Translations under genes and position numbers: made by a program | Origin: Rhodocyclaceae bacterium | GTDB taxonomy: Bacteria; Pseudomonadota; Gammaproteobacteria; Burkholderiales; Rhodocyclaceae | Direction: 5' to 3' | Assembly: GCA_013821865.1 (NCBI GenBank) | Contig: PNJM01000005.1 | Span: forward strand, 1 to 24,360 | Length of the DNA stretch: 24,360 nt | The notes under the pieces: model-generated | What the model saw: only the letters and a program-made list of their open reading frames with translations | What the model was told of the DNA's origin: nothing | The model's database searches: none | In this document: one piece after another, positions 7,642 to 15,622 of the stretch | How the letters are laid out: each line of letters begins with the position of its first letter | How positions within the stretch are numbered: position 1 is the first letter of the stretch

Positions 7642-9051
7642 TTACAGGCTGTAATACATTTCGTACTCGACCGGATGGGTCGTCATGCGGAAGCGCGTGA
7701 CTTCCTCCATCTTGAGCTCGATATAGGCATCGATCATCTCGTTGGAGAACACGCCGCCGCGGGTGAGGAACTCGCGGTCCTTGTCGAGGTAGTCGAGGGC
7801 CTGGTCGAGCGACGAGCAGACGGTCGGGATCTTGGCATCCTCTTCCGGCGGCAGGTCGTACAGGTTCTTGTCGGCCGGATCGCCCGGGTGGATCTTGTTC
7901 TGCACGCCGTCCAGGCCGGCCATCATCATGGCGGTGAAGGCCAGGTAGGGGTTGGCGGTGGGGTCCGGGAAGCGCACTTCGATGCGGCGCGCCTTGTCGC
8001 TCGACACATACGGGATGCGGATCGAGGCCGAGCGGTTGCGGGCGGAGTAGGCCAGCTTGACCGGGGCTTCGAAGCCGGGCACCAGGCGCTTGTAGGAATT
8101 GGTGCCCGGGTTGGTGATGGCGTTCAGCGCGCGGGCGTGCTTGATGATGCCGCCGATGTAGTACAGGGCGAACTCGGACAGGCCGGCATAGCCGTTGCCG
8201 GCGAAGAGGTTCTTGCCGTCCTTCCAGACCGACTGGTGCACATGCATGCCGGAGCCGTTGTCGCCGACGATGGGCTTGGGCATGAAGGTGGCAGTCTTGC
8301 CATAACTGTGCGCGACGTTGTGCACGATGTACTTGAGCACCTGCGTCATGTCGGCGCGGCGCACCAGCGGGCCGAACTTGGTGCCGATTTCACACTGGCC
8401 GGCGGTGGCGACTTCGTGGTGATGCACTTCGACTTCGACGCCGCATTGTTCGAGCGCGAGACACATGGCGGCACGGATGTCGTTCAGGCTGTCGACGGGG
8501 GGCACGGGGAAATAGCCGCCCTTGACGATGGGACGGTGGCCGGTATTGCCACCGTCGGACTTCTCGGCGGAGGACCAGGCGGCCTCCTCGGAAAACACTT
8601 TCGAGTAGGCGCCGGACATGTCGATCGACCACTCGACGGAATCGAAAATGAAGAATTCGGGCTCGGGGCCGAAATAGCAGGCGTCGCCGATGCCGGTGGA
8701 CTTCAGGTAAGCCTCGGCACGCTTGGCGATGGAGCGCGGGTCGCGGTCGTAGCCCTTGCCGTCGGACGGCTCGACCACGTCGCAGCTGACGACCAGCGTG
8801 GCTTCGTCCATGAACGGATCAATGTAGGCGGTCGCCGCATCGGGCATCAGCAGCATGTCGGAGGCCTGGATGCCCTTCCAGCCGGCGATGGACGAGCCGT
8901 CGAAAGCATGGCCGGATTCGAACTTGTCGGCGTCGAACGCCTTGGCCGGCACACCCACGTGCTGCTCCTTGCCGCGGGTGTCGGTGAAGCGAAGGTCGAC
9001 GAACTGGACCTCCTTGTCCTTGATCAGTTTAAGAACGTCTTGAGGCGACAT
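7642..9051 (-). CDS. glnA: Glutamine synthetase, type I
   Basis: Makes glutamine from glutamate, ammonia and ATP; the central ammonium-assimilation enzyme, a cytoplasmic dodecamer. At 469 residues it has the normal length for GSI-beta. Visible hallmarks are [11 protein letters not shown] (substrate/metal loop), [30 protein letters not shown] (ATP/metal region), [10 protein letters not shown] and the adenylylation loop [10 protein letters not shown] with Tyr398. Tyr398 implies control by GlnE adenylylation. The ATG at 9051 has a good Shine-Dalgarno (AGGAGAG). Upstream sequence carries a sigma-54 promoter and two NtrC-type sites, and a terminator follows the gene. It is therefore transcribed alone, with its regulators ntrBC encoded downstream. 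Confidence 0.98.
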   Translation of the reverse strand: MSPQDVLKLIKDKEVQFVDLRFTDTRGKEQHVGVPAKAFDADKFESGHAFDGSSIAGWKGIQASDMLLMPDAATAYIDPFMDEATLVVSCDVVEPSDGKGYDRDPRSIAKRAEAYLKSTGIGDACYFGPEPEFFIFDSVEWSIDMSGAYSKVFSEEAAWSSAEKSDGGNTGHRPIVKGGYFPVPPVDSLNDIRAAMCLALEQCGVEVEVHHHEVATAGQCEIGTKFGPLVRRADMTQVLKYIVHNVAHSYGKTATFMPKPIVGDNGSGMHVHQSVWKDGKNLFAGNGYAGLSEFALYYIGGIIKHARALNAITNPGTNSYKRLVPGFEAPVKLAYSARNRSASIRIPYVSSDKARRIEVRFPDPTANPYLAFTAMMMAGLDGVQNKIHPGDPADKNLYDLPPEEDAKIPTVCSSLDQALDYLDKDREFLTRGGVFSNEMIDAYIELKMEEVTRFRMTTHPVEYEMYYSL

Positions 9052-9120
9052 GACTCTCTCCTAGCGAATTGAATCCGGAAAAATTGAAAAACCGCATGAA
9101 TGCCACGTGCCGTCGGTTTT

Positions 9121-9136
9121 AGCAGATTCTGTGCCA
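9121..9136 (-). promoter_or_regulatory. Sigma-54 promoter of glnA
   Basis: The minus strand reads TGGCACAGAATCTGCT. The -24 element TGGCAC is perfect, and the -12 element CTGCT has the invariant GC at the correct 10-nt spacing from GG. Transcription should begin near 9110, giving a leader of about 60 nt. Confidence 0.88.
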
Positions 9137-9197
9137 ACGGCGAAAAAAGGGATGCCATTGTGCCACAAGGGATAAACCTCCGCGACAACAAAGCGTT

Positions 9198-9214
9198 TGC
9201 ACCGTTACGGTGCA
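9198..9214. promoter_or_regulatory. NtrC-type binding site 1 (glnA-proximal)
   Basis: Perfect palindrome TGCACC-GTTAC-GGTGCA, close to the NtrC consensus TGCACYA-N3-TRGTGCA. It is centred at about -96 from the predicted glnA start, in the usual range for an enhancer. Confidence 0.85.
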
Positions 9215-9228
9215 TTCAAGCAAACTTG

Positions 9229-9245
9229 TGCGCTACTTTGGTGCG
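9229..9245. promoter_or_regulatory. NtrC-type binding site 2 (glnA-distal)
   Basis: TGCGCTACTTTGGTGCG is an imperfect match to the same palindrome (TGCxCxA-N3-TGGTGCx). Its centre lies 31 bp from site 1, about three helical turns, and around -127 from the predicted glnA start. It overlaps the last codons and stop of the cation transporter gene. Confidence 0.75.
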
Positions 9246-10408
9246 ATTCTGAAATTAAGCGTGATTGCACTGAAATAGGGATCCCCCGGTAATTTCTCGG
9301 CGATCCTGCGCTCCAGTGCCGCCATGCACCCCTCATCGGCACAGTACTCCTGGGGCAGGAAAATCTCCGCTTCGACCTGGCTGCCCAGGTAATGCAGCAG
9401 CGCCTTCTCGAATTCAGGCACGCCATCACCGAGCAACCCGCGCAGATGTTCCAATAACGCCTCGCGGCCGGGCAGGTCGGTTCTGTTGACCGCCTGCATC
9501 TGGTCTTCCTCCGCATCCACATGCACCAGCACGTCCACCACCTCGGGATGCTGGCTCAGCACCCGCTGCCGCGCGCTCTCGCCGATGCGATGCCCTTCCG
9601 AGACGCTGATGCGTGCATCCACCAGCACGTGCGCATCGACCAGCGCCTGGTGCGCCATGCGCCGCGTGCGCAGTTCGTGCAACCCGAGCACGCCCGGCGT
9701 CTCGCGCAGGGTCGTGCGGATGGCCTCCACCTTGTCCTTGTCCAGCCCGGTATCGATCAACTCCTGCAACGATTCCCAGGCCAGCTTCAGGCCCATGCGC
9801 AGAATCATGAAGCCCATGATCGCGGCGGCGAGAAGGTCGAGGAATTTCCAGCCCATCAGGGCGCCGGCGATCCCCACGGCGACGACCAGCGCAGAGGCCG
9901 CATCGGCCCGCGTATGCCAGGCATTGGCTGCGAGCATGGGGGAACGCAGGCGCTCCGCCACCCGGAACAGGTAGCGGAACAGCGCCTCCTTCGACGCGGC
10001 CGTGGCGATGGCCACCCAGAGCGCCATCAGTTCGACGGACGGCAGGGACTCGACCTGCTGCAGCCGCATCGTTGCTTCCCACAGGATGCCGAAGCCGATG
10101 AACGACAGGGAGGCGCCGAGCACGAGGGTTGCCGCCGTCTCCACCCGCGCGTGGCCGTAGGGGTGCTCGCGGTCCGCCGGGTGGCTGCCCTTGCGGTTGG
10201 CATAGAGAACGAGGAAATCGGAGAGCAAGTCGGAGAACGAATGCAGGCCGTGCGCAATCAAAGACTGGGAGTGGGCCAGCCAGCCGACGATCAGTTGCAC
10301 GACGGTGAGGAACAGATTGAGAACGGCCGAGATCCACGTCGCCCGCCGCCCCTCGCGGTAGCGTTGCGGGGCAACCGGCGTCCGCAGCATGGTTTCTTCG
10401 ATTCTCAT
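9233..10408 (-). CDS. Cation diffusion facilitator (CDF) family metal transporter
   Basis: Inner-membrane divalent-metal/proton antiporter. From the ATG at 10408 it has 391 residues: about six membrane segments between 22 and 215, then a cytoplasmic CDF C-terminal domain (about 220-310, with HELRTRRMAHQALVDAHVLVD) and an additional C-terminal extension of about 80 residues. The transport-site pairs are H56-SFS-D60 in the second segment and H165-TRA-D169 in the fifth. YiiP has Asp at the first of these positions, so this is an HD-HD site; zinc or a related metal is likely but not proven. The HPYGHAR motif (82-88) is CDF-typical. A longer frame runs upstream but overlaps the divergent rhodanese gene; ATG at 10390 is an alternative start. 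Confidence 0.9.
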   Translation of the reverse strand: MRIEETMLRTPVAPQRYREGRRATWISAVLNLFLTVVQLIVGWLAHSQSLIAHGLHSFSDLLSDFLVLYANRKGSHPADREHPYGHARVETAATLVLGASLSFIGFGILWEATMRLQQVESLPSVELMALWVAIATAASKEALFRYLFRVAERLRSPMLAANAWHTRADAASALVVAVGIAGALMGWKFLDLLAAAIMGFMILRMGLKLAWESLQELIDTGLDKDKVEAIRTTLRETPGVLGLHELRTRRMAHQALVDAHVLVDARISVSEGHRIGESARQRVLSQHPEVVDVLVHVDAEEDQMQAVNRTDLPGREALLEHLRGLLGDGVPEFEKALLHYLGSQVEAEIFLPQEYCADEGCMAALERRIAEKLPGDPYFSAITLNFRIAPK

Positions 10409-10460
10409 GGCCCGATCTGGCTTATACTTTCGAGCCCGCGATTGTAAGCGTATCCGCAAG
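10409..10460. promoter_or_regulatory. Short divergent promoter region (cation transporter / rhodanese)
   Basis: Only 52 bp separate the two divergent starts. The segment CTTATACTTT (10421-10430) offers a -10-like TATACT on the plus strand and TATAAG on the minus strand, the latter with CTTACA 16 nt upstream. The -35 matches are weak, so exact promoters are uncertain. Confidence 0.35.
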
Positions 10461-10913
10461 ATGGGGAAACTGAGCGAAATCCTGGCCCTGGCCCAGAAGC
10501 GTGCCAAGGAACTGAACCTGCCCTACGAGGGCGCCCTCACGCCGGCCGAAGCCTACGAGGTATGGCAGCTTGCGCCCGGCGCCAGGCTGGTGGATGTGCG
10601 CACGCGCGCCGAACTGGATTTCGTCGGCCGCATTCCCGGCGCGATCGAGATCGAATGGCAGAGCTATCCCGGCTACCCGCTCAACCCTAATTTCCTGACC
10701 GAACTGAAGCATCAGGTGGATCACGAATCGCTGGTGATGTTCATCTGCCGCAGCGGCCACCGCTCGCACCGCACCGCCGCCGCCGCCACCGAGGCCGGCT
10801 TTCCCGACTGCTACAACGTCCTGGAAGGTTTCGAAGGCGACAAGGACGCCACCGGGCAGCGCGGCAAGATCGGTGGCTGGCGCGCGGCCGGCCTGCCCTG
10901 GCGGCAGAGTTGA
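10461..10913 (+). CDS. Single-domain rhodanese-like protein
   Basis: A 150-residue sulfurtransferase-fold protein. A helical N-terminal segment (MGKLSEILALAQKRAKELN) is followed by one rhodanese domain (about 28-145). It carries LVDVRTRAELDFVGRIPGA (43-61) and the active-site loop CRSGHRS (96-102), with Cys96 as the predicted persulfide carrier. This architecture is common in betaproteobacteria and the true sulfur donor and acceptor are not known. The ATG at 10461 is chosen because the upstream in-frame ATG (10389) lies inside the divergent transporter gene. nadA follows after 50 nt, so the two may be co-transcribed; a link to NadA iron-sulfur assembly would be speculation. Confidence 0.88.
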   Translation: MGKLSEILALAQKRAKELNLPYEGALTPAEAYEVWQLAPGARLVDVRTRAELDFVGRIPGAIEIEWQSYPGYPLNPNFLTELKHQVDHESLVMFICRSGHRSHRTAAAATEAGFPDCYNVLEGFEGDKDATGQRGKIGGWRAAGLPWRQS

Positions 10914-10963
10914 TCCTCCCGCAAGCGCCCCCGAATCATAAACACTGCTCCAACGGAATCCGC

Positions 10964-12061
10964 ATGCAGGCCGCAATTCATTTCGACCGATTCAACACCC
11001 TCGCCGACGAAGAAGCGAGAGGGCGCATCCAGACCGCCCGGGACCGCCTCGGCAAGAGGGCCGTGCTGCTCTGCCACCACTACCAGCGGGCCGACGTCTA
11101 TCGCCATGCCGACCTGACGGGCGATTCGCTCAAGCTGTCGCGCCTCGCCTCGCAGAGCGACGCCGAGTTCATCGTGTTCTGCGGCGTGCACTTCATGGCC
11201 GAGGTGGCGGACATCCTCTCGAAACCGGAACAGATATCCATCCTCCCCGACATGGCGGCCGGCTGCTCCATGGCCGATATGGCCAGCCTGGCCAAGGTGG
11301 AGCGCTGCTGGCGCGAGTTGGAGGAGGTCATGGGCGATCCGGACAGGCTGTTCACGCCGGTCACCTACATCAACTCCGCCGCCGACCTGAAAGCCTTCTG
11401 CGGCGAGCATGGCGGCATCGTGTGCACCTCCAGCAATGCGCCGAAGATCCTCGAATGGTCTTTCGCCCGGCGCGAGAAGGTGCTGTTCTTCCCCGACCAG
11501 CATCTGGGCCGCTGGAGCGGCCACAAGATGGGCATTCCGCTCGAGGACATGGCGATATGGGATCCGGACCTGGAATACGGCGGCCTCACGCCCGAGCAGA
11601 TCCGCCGGGCAAAGATCCTGCTGTGGAAGGGGCACTGCTCGGTACACCAGATGTTCCAGGCCGGCCACATCCTGCGCTTCCGCAACCAGCACCCGGACGG
11701 CCTGGTCATCTCGCACCCGGAATGCAATTTCGACGTCTGCCGCCTGTCCGATTACGTCGGTTCGACCGAGACCATCATCCGCACCATCAAGGAAGCGCCG
11801 GCCGACACGCGCTGGCTGGTGGGCACCGAGTTGAACCTGGTCAACCGCATCGCCGGGGAATTCAAGGCCGAGGGCAAGATCATCCAGTTCATGGCGCCCA
11901 CGGTGTGCATGTGCTCGACCATGGCGCGCATCGACCCGCAGCACCTTGCCTGGTGCCTGGAAAACCTGGCGGAAGGCAGTGTCGTCAATCGCATTTCCGT
12001 ACCGGAGCACGAGGCCGCCCTGGCCCGCGTCGCGCTCAACCGCATGCTCGCAGCCTCCTAG
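10964..12061 (+). CDS. nadA: Quinolinate synthase A
   Basis: Condenses iminoaspartate (from NadB) with dihydroxyacetone phosphate to form quinolinate, the precursor of NAD. It is an oxygen-sensitive [4Fe-4S] enzyme of the cytoplasm. The 365 residues show the three repeated-domain signatures: CHHYQRADVYRHADLTGDSL (37-56), VFCGVHFMAEVADIL (71-85), and the HPECNFDV block (251-258). Candidate cluster ligands are Cys73, Cys225 (WKGHCSVH) and Cys315 or 317 (APTVCMCSTM). The ATG at 10964 gives the standard N-terminus; the longer frame starts with TTG inside the rhodanese stop region. No nadB or nadC is in the window. The next gene begins 8 nt after the stop. Confidence 0.97.
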   Translation: MQAAIHFDRFNTLADEEARGRIQTARDRLGKRAVLLCHHYQRADVYRHADLTGDSLKLSRLASQSDAEFIVFCGVHFMAEVADILSKPEQISILPDMAAGCSMADMASLAKVERCWRELEEVMGDPDRLFTPVTYINSAADLKAFCGEHGGIVCTSSNAPKILEWSFARREKVLFFPDQHLGRWSGHKMGIPLEDMAIWDPDLEYGGLTPEQIRRAKILLWKGHCSVHQMFQAGHILRFRNQHPDGLVISHPECNFDVCRLSDYVGSTETIIRTIKEAPADTRWLVGTELNLVNRIAGEFKAEGKIIQFMAPTVCMCSTMARIDPQHLAWCLENLAEGSVVNRISVPEHEAALARVALNRMLAAS

Positions 12062-12069
12062 TCGGCGCC

Positions 12070-12921
12070 GTGGTCAAGTCCGTAGTCACCCGCCGCCGCG
12101 CCAGGCACTCCGACAGCGGAAAGGAAGTCGCCCCGACAGGGGCCGGGCACGGCGCGGTACGGCAGCTGCATGTCTGCACCTACAACATCCACAAGGGCTT
12201 CTCGCAGTTCAACACGCGCATGATGGTGCATGAACTGCGCGAGCGCCTGCGCGGGCTGAATCCGGACATTGTCTTCCTGCAGGAAGTGCAGGGGCTGCAT
12301 CTCGGCCACGCCGAGCAGCACCACGACTGGCCGAAGGAACCGCAGCACGAGTTCCTCGCCGAGAACGTCTGGCACGACACGGCCTACGGCGGCAACGCCA
12401 TCTACGACCATGGCCACCACGGCAACGCCATCCTCTCGCGCTTCTCCATCCTTTCCTCGCACAACCAGGACATCTCCGAGCTGCGCTTCGAGCGGCGCGG
12501 CATGCTCCACTGCGAAGTTGCCGTGCCCGGCTGGGATGCGCCGCTGCACTGCGTCTGCATACACCTGGGCCTCACCGCCGCCGCGCGCAAACGCCAGATG
12601 CTGGCCCTGGCCGAGCGCATGGACGAGATTGCGCCCGGCGACACGCCGCTCATCATCGCCGGCGACTTCAACGACTGGCGCAACCGTGCCGGCAACCTCA
12701 TCGCCGAGCGCCTGGGCATGATCGAGGTGTTCGGGGGCGCCAGCGGCCGCCCGGCGCGCAGCTTTCCCAGCACCCTGCCGGTGCTCCGCCTCGATCGCAT
12801 CTACGTGCGCGGCTTTTCCATCGAGCGGTCCGAAGTGCACTTCGGACCGCCCTGGTCGAGGATCTCCGACCACGCCGCCCTGTCGGCGCACGTCTCGGTC
12901 GGGCAACATTCCCCGGCATGA
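12070..12921 (+). CDS. Endonuclease/exonuclease/phosphatase family protein (YbhP-like)
   Basis: A metal-dependent phosphoesterase of the EEP (DNase I-like) fold, 283 residues. Motifs in order: CTYNIHKGF (36-44), LQEV with catalytic Glu72 (70-73), GNAILSR (118-124), IHLGL (165-169), AGDFNDW with Asp199 and Asn201 (197-203), LDRIYV (241-246) and the terminal SDHAAL with His268 (266-271). It resembles E. coli YbhP, encoded beside clsB (ybhO), and here too the cardiolipin synthase follows with a 4-nt overlap. A role in phospholipid or membrane metabolism is inferred from that pairing; the substrate is unknown. The open frame runs far upstream through nadA in another phase, so I chose GTG at 12070, just past the nadA stop. 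That start has no clear Shine-Dalgarno. Confidence 0.85.
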   Translation: MVKSVVTRRRARHSDSGKEVAPTGAGHGAVRQLHVCTYNIHKGFSQFNTRMMVHELRERLRGLNPDIVFLQEVQGLHLGHAEQHHDWPKEPQHEFLAENVWHDTAYGGNAIYDHGHHGNAILSRFSILSSHNQDISELRFERRGMLHCEVAVPGWDAPLHCVCIHLGLTAAARKRQMLALAERMDEIAPGDTPLIIAGDFNDWRNRAGNLIAERLGMIEVFGGASGRPARSFPSTLPVLRLDRIYVRGFSIERSEVHFGPPWSRISDHAALSAHVSVGQHSPA

Positions 12922-14078
12922 GCGCGGAATTCCTTCCCGGCAACCGCATTACCCTGCTCGAAACCGGCAGCGCCTATTTCCCGGCGCTGCGCGCGGCCAT
13001 CGACGCCGCAGCGCGCGAGATCCATCTCGAAACCTACATATTCGAAGACGACGCCATTGGCCGCATGATCGCCGCCGCGCTCTGCCGGGCGGCGAAGCGC
13101 GGCGTAGCGGTGCGCGTGCTGGTCGACGGCTTCGGCGCGCCCGAATTCCCCGGAAAGCTCATGCCCTCCCTGGAAGCGGATGGCGTGCAGGTGCTGATCT
13201 ACCGGCGCGAGATAGCCCGCTTTCGCTTTCGCCGCCATCGCCTGCGCCGGCTGCACAGAAAACTGGTCGTGGTGGACGCCCGCATCGCCTTCGTCGGCGG
13301 CATCAATATCATCGACGACATCAACACGCCGCGCCATACGCCGCCGCGCTACGACTACGCCGTGCGGGTGGAGGGGCCGCTGCTGGCGCACATCCACGCC
13401 TCCGCCCGCGAGTTGTGGGAGTTGGTGACCTGGGCCAACTTCAAGCGCCGGTTGCGCGCCCATATGCATCCCCCCGTGGTGACCGAGCGACTCGGCAGCG
13501 TGCTCGCCGCCTTCCTGGTGCGCGACAACCTGCGCCACCGCCGCGACATCGAGGATGCCTACATGGACGCGATCAATGCGGCGAAGGAAGAGATCGTCCT
13601 GGCCAACGCCTACTTCCTGCCCGGCATCCGCTTTCGCCATGCGCTGATGAATGCCTCGCAACGCGGCGTGCGGGTGATAATCCTGCTGCAGGGGCGGGTG
13701 GAATATCTGCTGCTGCACTACGCCTCCCAGGCGCTCTACGGCGCCCTGCTCGGCGCCGGGGTCCGCCTCTTTGAATACCACCGGAGCTTCCTGCATGCCA
13801 AAGTGGCGGCCATCGACGGCAAGTGGGCCACGGTCGGATCGAGCAACATCGACCCTTTCAGCCTGATGCTGGCGCGTGAAGCAAACATCGTGGTGCGCGA
13901 CCGGGGATTCGCCGGGGAGCTTCGCGCCAGCCTGGAAGCGGCAATGGCCCATGGCGCGCAGGAACTAAGGCGTGAAGACTGGAAGCGCAAGCCATGGTAC
14001 GCCCGCCTGGCGAGCTGGCTTGCCTACTCCATGGTTCGCCTGATGATCGGCATTGCCGGCTACGGCGGCAGGCACTGA
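12918..14078 (+). CDS. clsB: Cardiolipin synthase B-like phospholipase D family protein
   Basis: Predicted to transfer a phosphatidyl group to make cardiolipin. The 386 residues carry two HKD motifs: HRKLVVVDARIAFVGG (113-128; H113, K115, D120) and HAKVAAIDGKWATVGSSN (293-310; H293, K295, D300), each followed by the expected GG or GSSN. No N-terminal transmembrane pair is present, which fits ClsB (YbhO) rather than ClsA; a basic patch at 101-115 (RFRFRRHRLRRLHRK) may contact anionic lipid. The ATG overlaps the previous stop by 4 nt (ATGA), so it is coupled to the YbhP-like gene as in E. coli. The 3' end abuts the inverted repeat at 14090-14156. Confidence 0.92.
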   Translation: MSAEFLPGNRITLLETGSAYFPALRAAIDAAAREIHLETYIFEDDAIGRMIAAALCRAAKRGVAVRVLVDGFGAPEFPGKLMPSLEADGVQVLIYRREIARFRFRRHRLRRLHRKLVVVDARIAFVGGINIIDDINTPRHTPPRYDYAVRVEGPLLAHIHASARELWELVTWANFKRRLRAHMHPPVVTERLGSVLAAFLVRDNLRHRRDIEDAYMDAINAAKEEIVLANAYFLPGIRFRHALMNASQRGVRVIILLQGRVEYLLLHYASQALYGALLGAGVRLFEYHRSFLHAKVAAIDGKWATVGSSNIDPFSLMLAREANIVVRDRGFAGELRASLEAAMAHGAQELRREDWKRKPWYARLASWLAYSMVRLMIGIAGYGGRH

Positions 14079-14089
14079 GGCAGTTTCGA

Positions 14090-14156
14090 GTTTGGAGTCT
14101 CGGGTTGCGAGTTGAAGTCAATCGCCGCAACGCGGCGGCAACCCGAAACTCTAAAC
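14090..14156. repeat. Nested inverted repeat (REP/MITE-like or bidirectional terminator)
   Basis: Outer arms of 19 nt, GTTTGGAGTCTCGGGTTGC (14090-14108) and GCAACCCGAAACTCTAAAC (14138-14156), pair at 17 of 19 positions. One of the two mismatches is a G:T wobble on the plus strand. Inside is a perfect 6-bp hairpin CGCCGC-AAC-GCGGCG (14123-14137) directly abutting the right arm. It lies between convergent genes, and the right arm supplies the stop codon of the CoA-binding protein. There is no T-run. The GAGTT/GAGTC-rich left side looks like a dispersed intergenic repeat family, but only one copy is in the window. Confidence 0.7.
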
Positions 14157-14633
14157 ACCCGGGGCGGGCGGGCAAGGCGGCCGTTTGGCGGAAATAATTC
14201 CGGTGTTCACGCCGAACCAGTTGAGCCCGCCGAAGAACCGCGCATGCTCGATCTTGACGCAGCGGTCCATCACGACCTCCAGCCCCGCCGCCTCGGCCTT
14301 GCGGGCCGCTTCCTCGTTCACCACGCCAATCTGCATCCACAACACCCTGGCGCCCATCGCGATCGCTTCGTCGGCGACCGCGGGAATGTCCTCGGCGCGG
14401 CGGAAGCAATCGACGATATCCGCTTTCACCGGGATGTCGCGCAGGGACGCATAGCACTTCTGTCCCAGCACCTCTTCGTAGGCGGGGTTCACGGGGATCA
14501 CCGCATAGCCGTGGTCGAGCATGTATTTCGCGGCGAAGTAGCTCGGTCGATGCCAGTTGGCGGACAGCCCGACCACCGCGATGGTGCGGTTCTGCATCAG
14601 GATGCGGCGCAGGCCGGCGATGTCATCGATCAT
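14151..14633 (-). CDS. CoA-binding domain protein (YccU-like)
   Basis: A 160-residue Rossmann-fold protein of the CoA_binding_2 family, related to the CoA-binding domain of succinyl-CoA synthetase. It shows IAVVGLSANWHRPSYFAAKYM (18-38), GYAVIPVNPAYEEVLGQKCY, VDCFRRAEDIP, LWMQIGVVNEEA and the end motif CVKIEHARFF. The physiological role of this family is not settled. The ATG at 14633 has a good Shine-Dalgarno (GAGGAG). It begins 17 nt after the gluQ stop, so the two form an operon. The C-terminal tail (SAKRPPCPPAPGV) reads into the inverted repeat, whose right arm provides the last Val codon and the stop, suggesting the original C-terminus was altered. Confidence 0.85.
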   Translation of the reverse strand: MIDDIAGLRRILMQNRTIAVVGLSANWHRPSYFAAKYMLDHGYAVIPVNPAYEEVLGQKCYASLRDIPVKADIVDCFRRAEDIPAVADEAIAMGARVLWMQIGVVNEEAARKAEAAGLEVVMDRCVKIEHARFFGGLNWFGVNTGIISAKRPPCPPAPGV

Positions 14634-14650
14634 GGTGGATTCTCCTCTTT

Positions 14651-15574
14651 TCAATACTCTGCCGGAGCCGGCGCGGTTCGGCAATGGGGCAGCCGGCCTC
14701 GGTCCCAGTGTTCGATCGACCAGAGCCACAGGCTGGCCAGATCGGTCCCGGCGAGTTCCGCGGGAGGCTGCTGGCCGAGAAAGGCCAGCGCCGCAGCAAG
14801 CACGGCTTGCGGCCGCGCATCGTCGATCGGTCTGGCCCGGGTCTGCTTGGACAGTTTCTCGCCCAGTGCATTGACCACTGCAGGAAGATGCAGGTAGGCT
14901 GGCCGGGGAATGCCGAGCTGGCGCTGCAGGCAGATCTGCCGCGGTGTCGACTCGATCAGGTCGGCGCCACGCACCACGTGCGTCACGCCCTGCTCCGCAT
15001 CGTCCACCACCACCGCAAGCTGGTAGGCGAACAGGCCGCCGGCGCGCAGCACGACGAAATCGCCGACTTCCGCCGCCACATCCTGGCAGATGCGTCCCTG
15101 CAGCGCATCATCGAAACAGATTTCCCCCGGCTCGACCATCAGCCGCCAGGCGCGCGCATCGCGCCCCGGCGCCAACCCCGCGCGGCAGGTGCCGGGATAG
15201 CGCCGCGCGCCATCGGGGCCCAAAGTGGAATCGGCAATTTCGCGCCGGGTGCAGGCACAGGCGAAGACGCGGCCTTCAAGCCGCAGCCGCTCGAATGCGG
15301 CACGGTAAAGGCTGGTACGCCGGCTCTGGAAAACGACTTCCCCGTCCCAGGCAAAGCCCAGGCGCTCCAGCGTGCGCAGGATCGCGTCGGCGGCACCCGG
15401 AACCGTGCGTGGCGCATCCACGTCCTCCAGGCGCAGCAGCCATGTCCCGCCGTGTGCCCGCGCATCGGCATAGCTGCCGACAGCGGCAACGAGCGATCCG
15501 AAATGCAGCGGCCCTGTCGGCGACGGTGCGAAACGACCGCAATAGGATTGATGCAGAAGCTCCGTGGCAAACAT
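14651..15574 (-). CDS. gluQ: Glutamyl-Q tRNA(Asp) synthetase
   Basis: Truncated glutamyl-tRNA synthetase paralogue that attaches glutamate to the queuosine base of tRNA(Asp). At 307 residues it has only the catalytic domain and lacks the anticodon-binding part. It has the HIGH-like motif RFAPSPTGPLHFGSLVAA (14-31), the zinc-site cysteines CAC (106-108) and GTC (Cys130), and the KMSKS-like motif KLSKQ (240-244). The ATG at 15574 gives the usual N-terminus (SYCGRFAPSPTG). An upstream ATG (15598) would add eight residues and cannot be excluded, because neither start has a strong Shine-Dalgarno. The CoA-binding protein gene follows after 17 nt. Confidence 0.94.
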   Translation of the reverse strand: MFATELLHQSYCGRFAPSPTGPLHFGSLVAAVGSYADARAHGGTWLLRLEDVDAPRTVPGAADAILRTLERLGFAWDGEVVFQSRRTSLYRAAFERLRLEGRVFACACTRREIADSTLGPDGARRYPGTCRAGLAPGRDARAWRLMVEPGEICFDDALQGRICQDVAAEVGDFVVLRAGGLFAYQLAVVVDDAEQGVTHVVRGADLIESTPRQICLQRQLGIPRPAYLHLPAVVNALGEKLSKQTRARPIDDARPQAVLAAALAFLGQQPPAELAGTDLASLWLWSIEHWDRGRLPHCRTAPAPAEY

Positions 15575-15622
15575 GCCCGAATGATAGCGGGATTGCATTC
15601 CGTCGGGCAAAAGCAGGCAGAA

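Noticed and set aside
7627..9072. Plus-strand open frame opposite glnA (481 codons)
   Set aside because: A mirror of glnA codon usage (Gly/Val/His-rich) with no domain; such shadows are common opposite GSI genes in GC-rich genomes.
9137..9170. Second sigma-54-like box (TGGCAC followed by AATGGCATCCC)
   Set aside because: The -24 element fits but no GC dinucleotide is at the right distance for a -12 element.
10409..10507. Extended N-terminus of the cation transporter
   Set aside because: It would run into the divergent rhodanese gene and adds an Arg-rich segment foreign to CDF proteins.
10811..12010. Minus-strand open frame opposite nadA
   Set aside because: nadA on the plus strand is certain and complete; the opposite frame has no family features.
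11422..12069. Long N-terminal extension of the YbhP-like protein
   Set aside because: It would overlap nadA out of frame and has no similarity to the EEP fold; the domain starts near 12169.
12801..13952. Minus-strand open frame opposite the cardiolipin synthase gene
   Set aside because: Antisense shadow of a gene with two intact HKD motifs.
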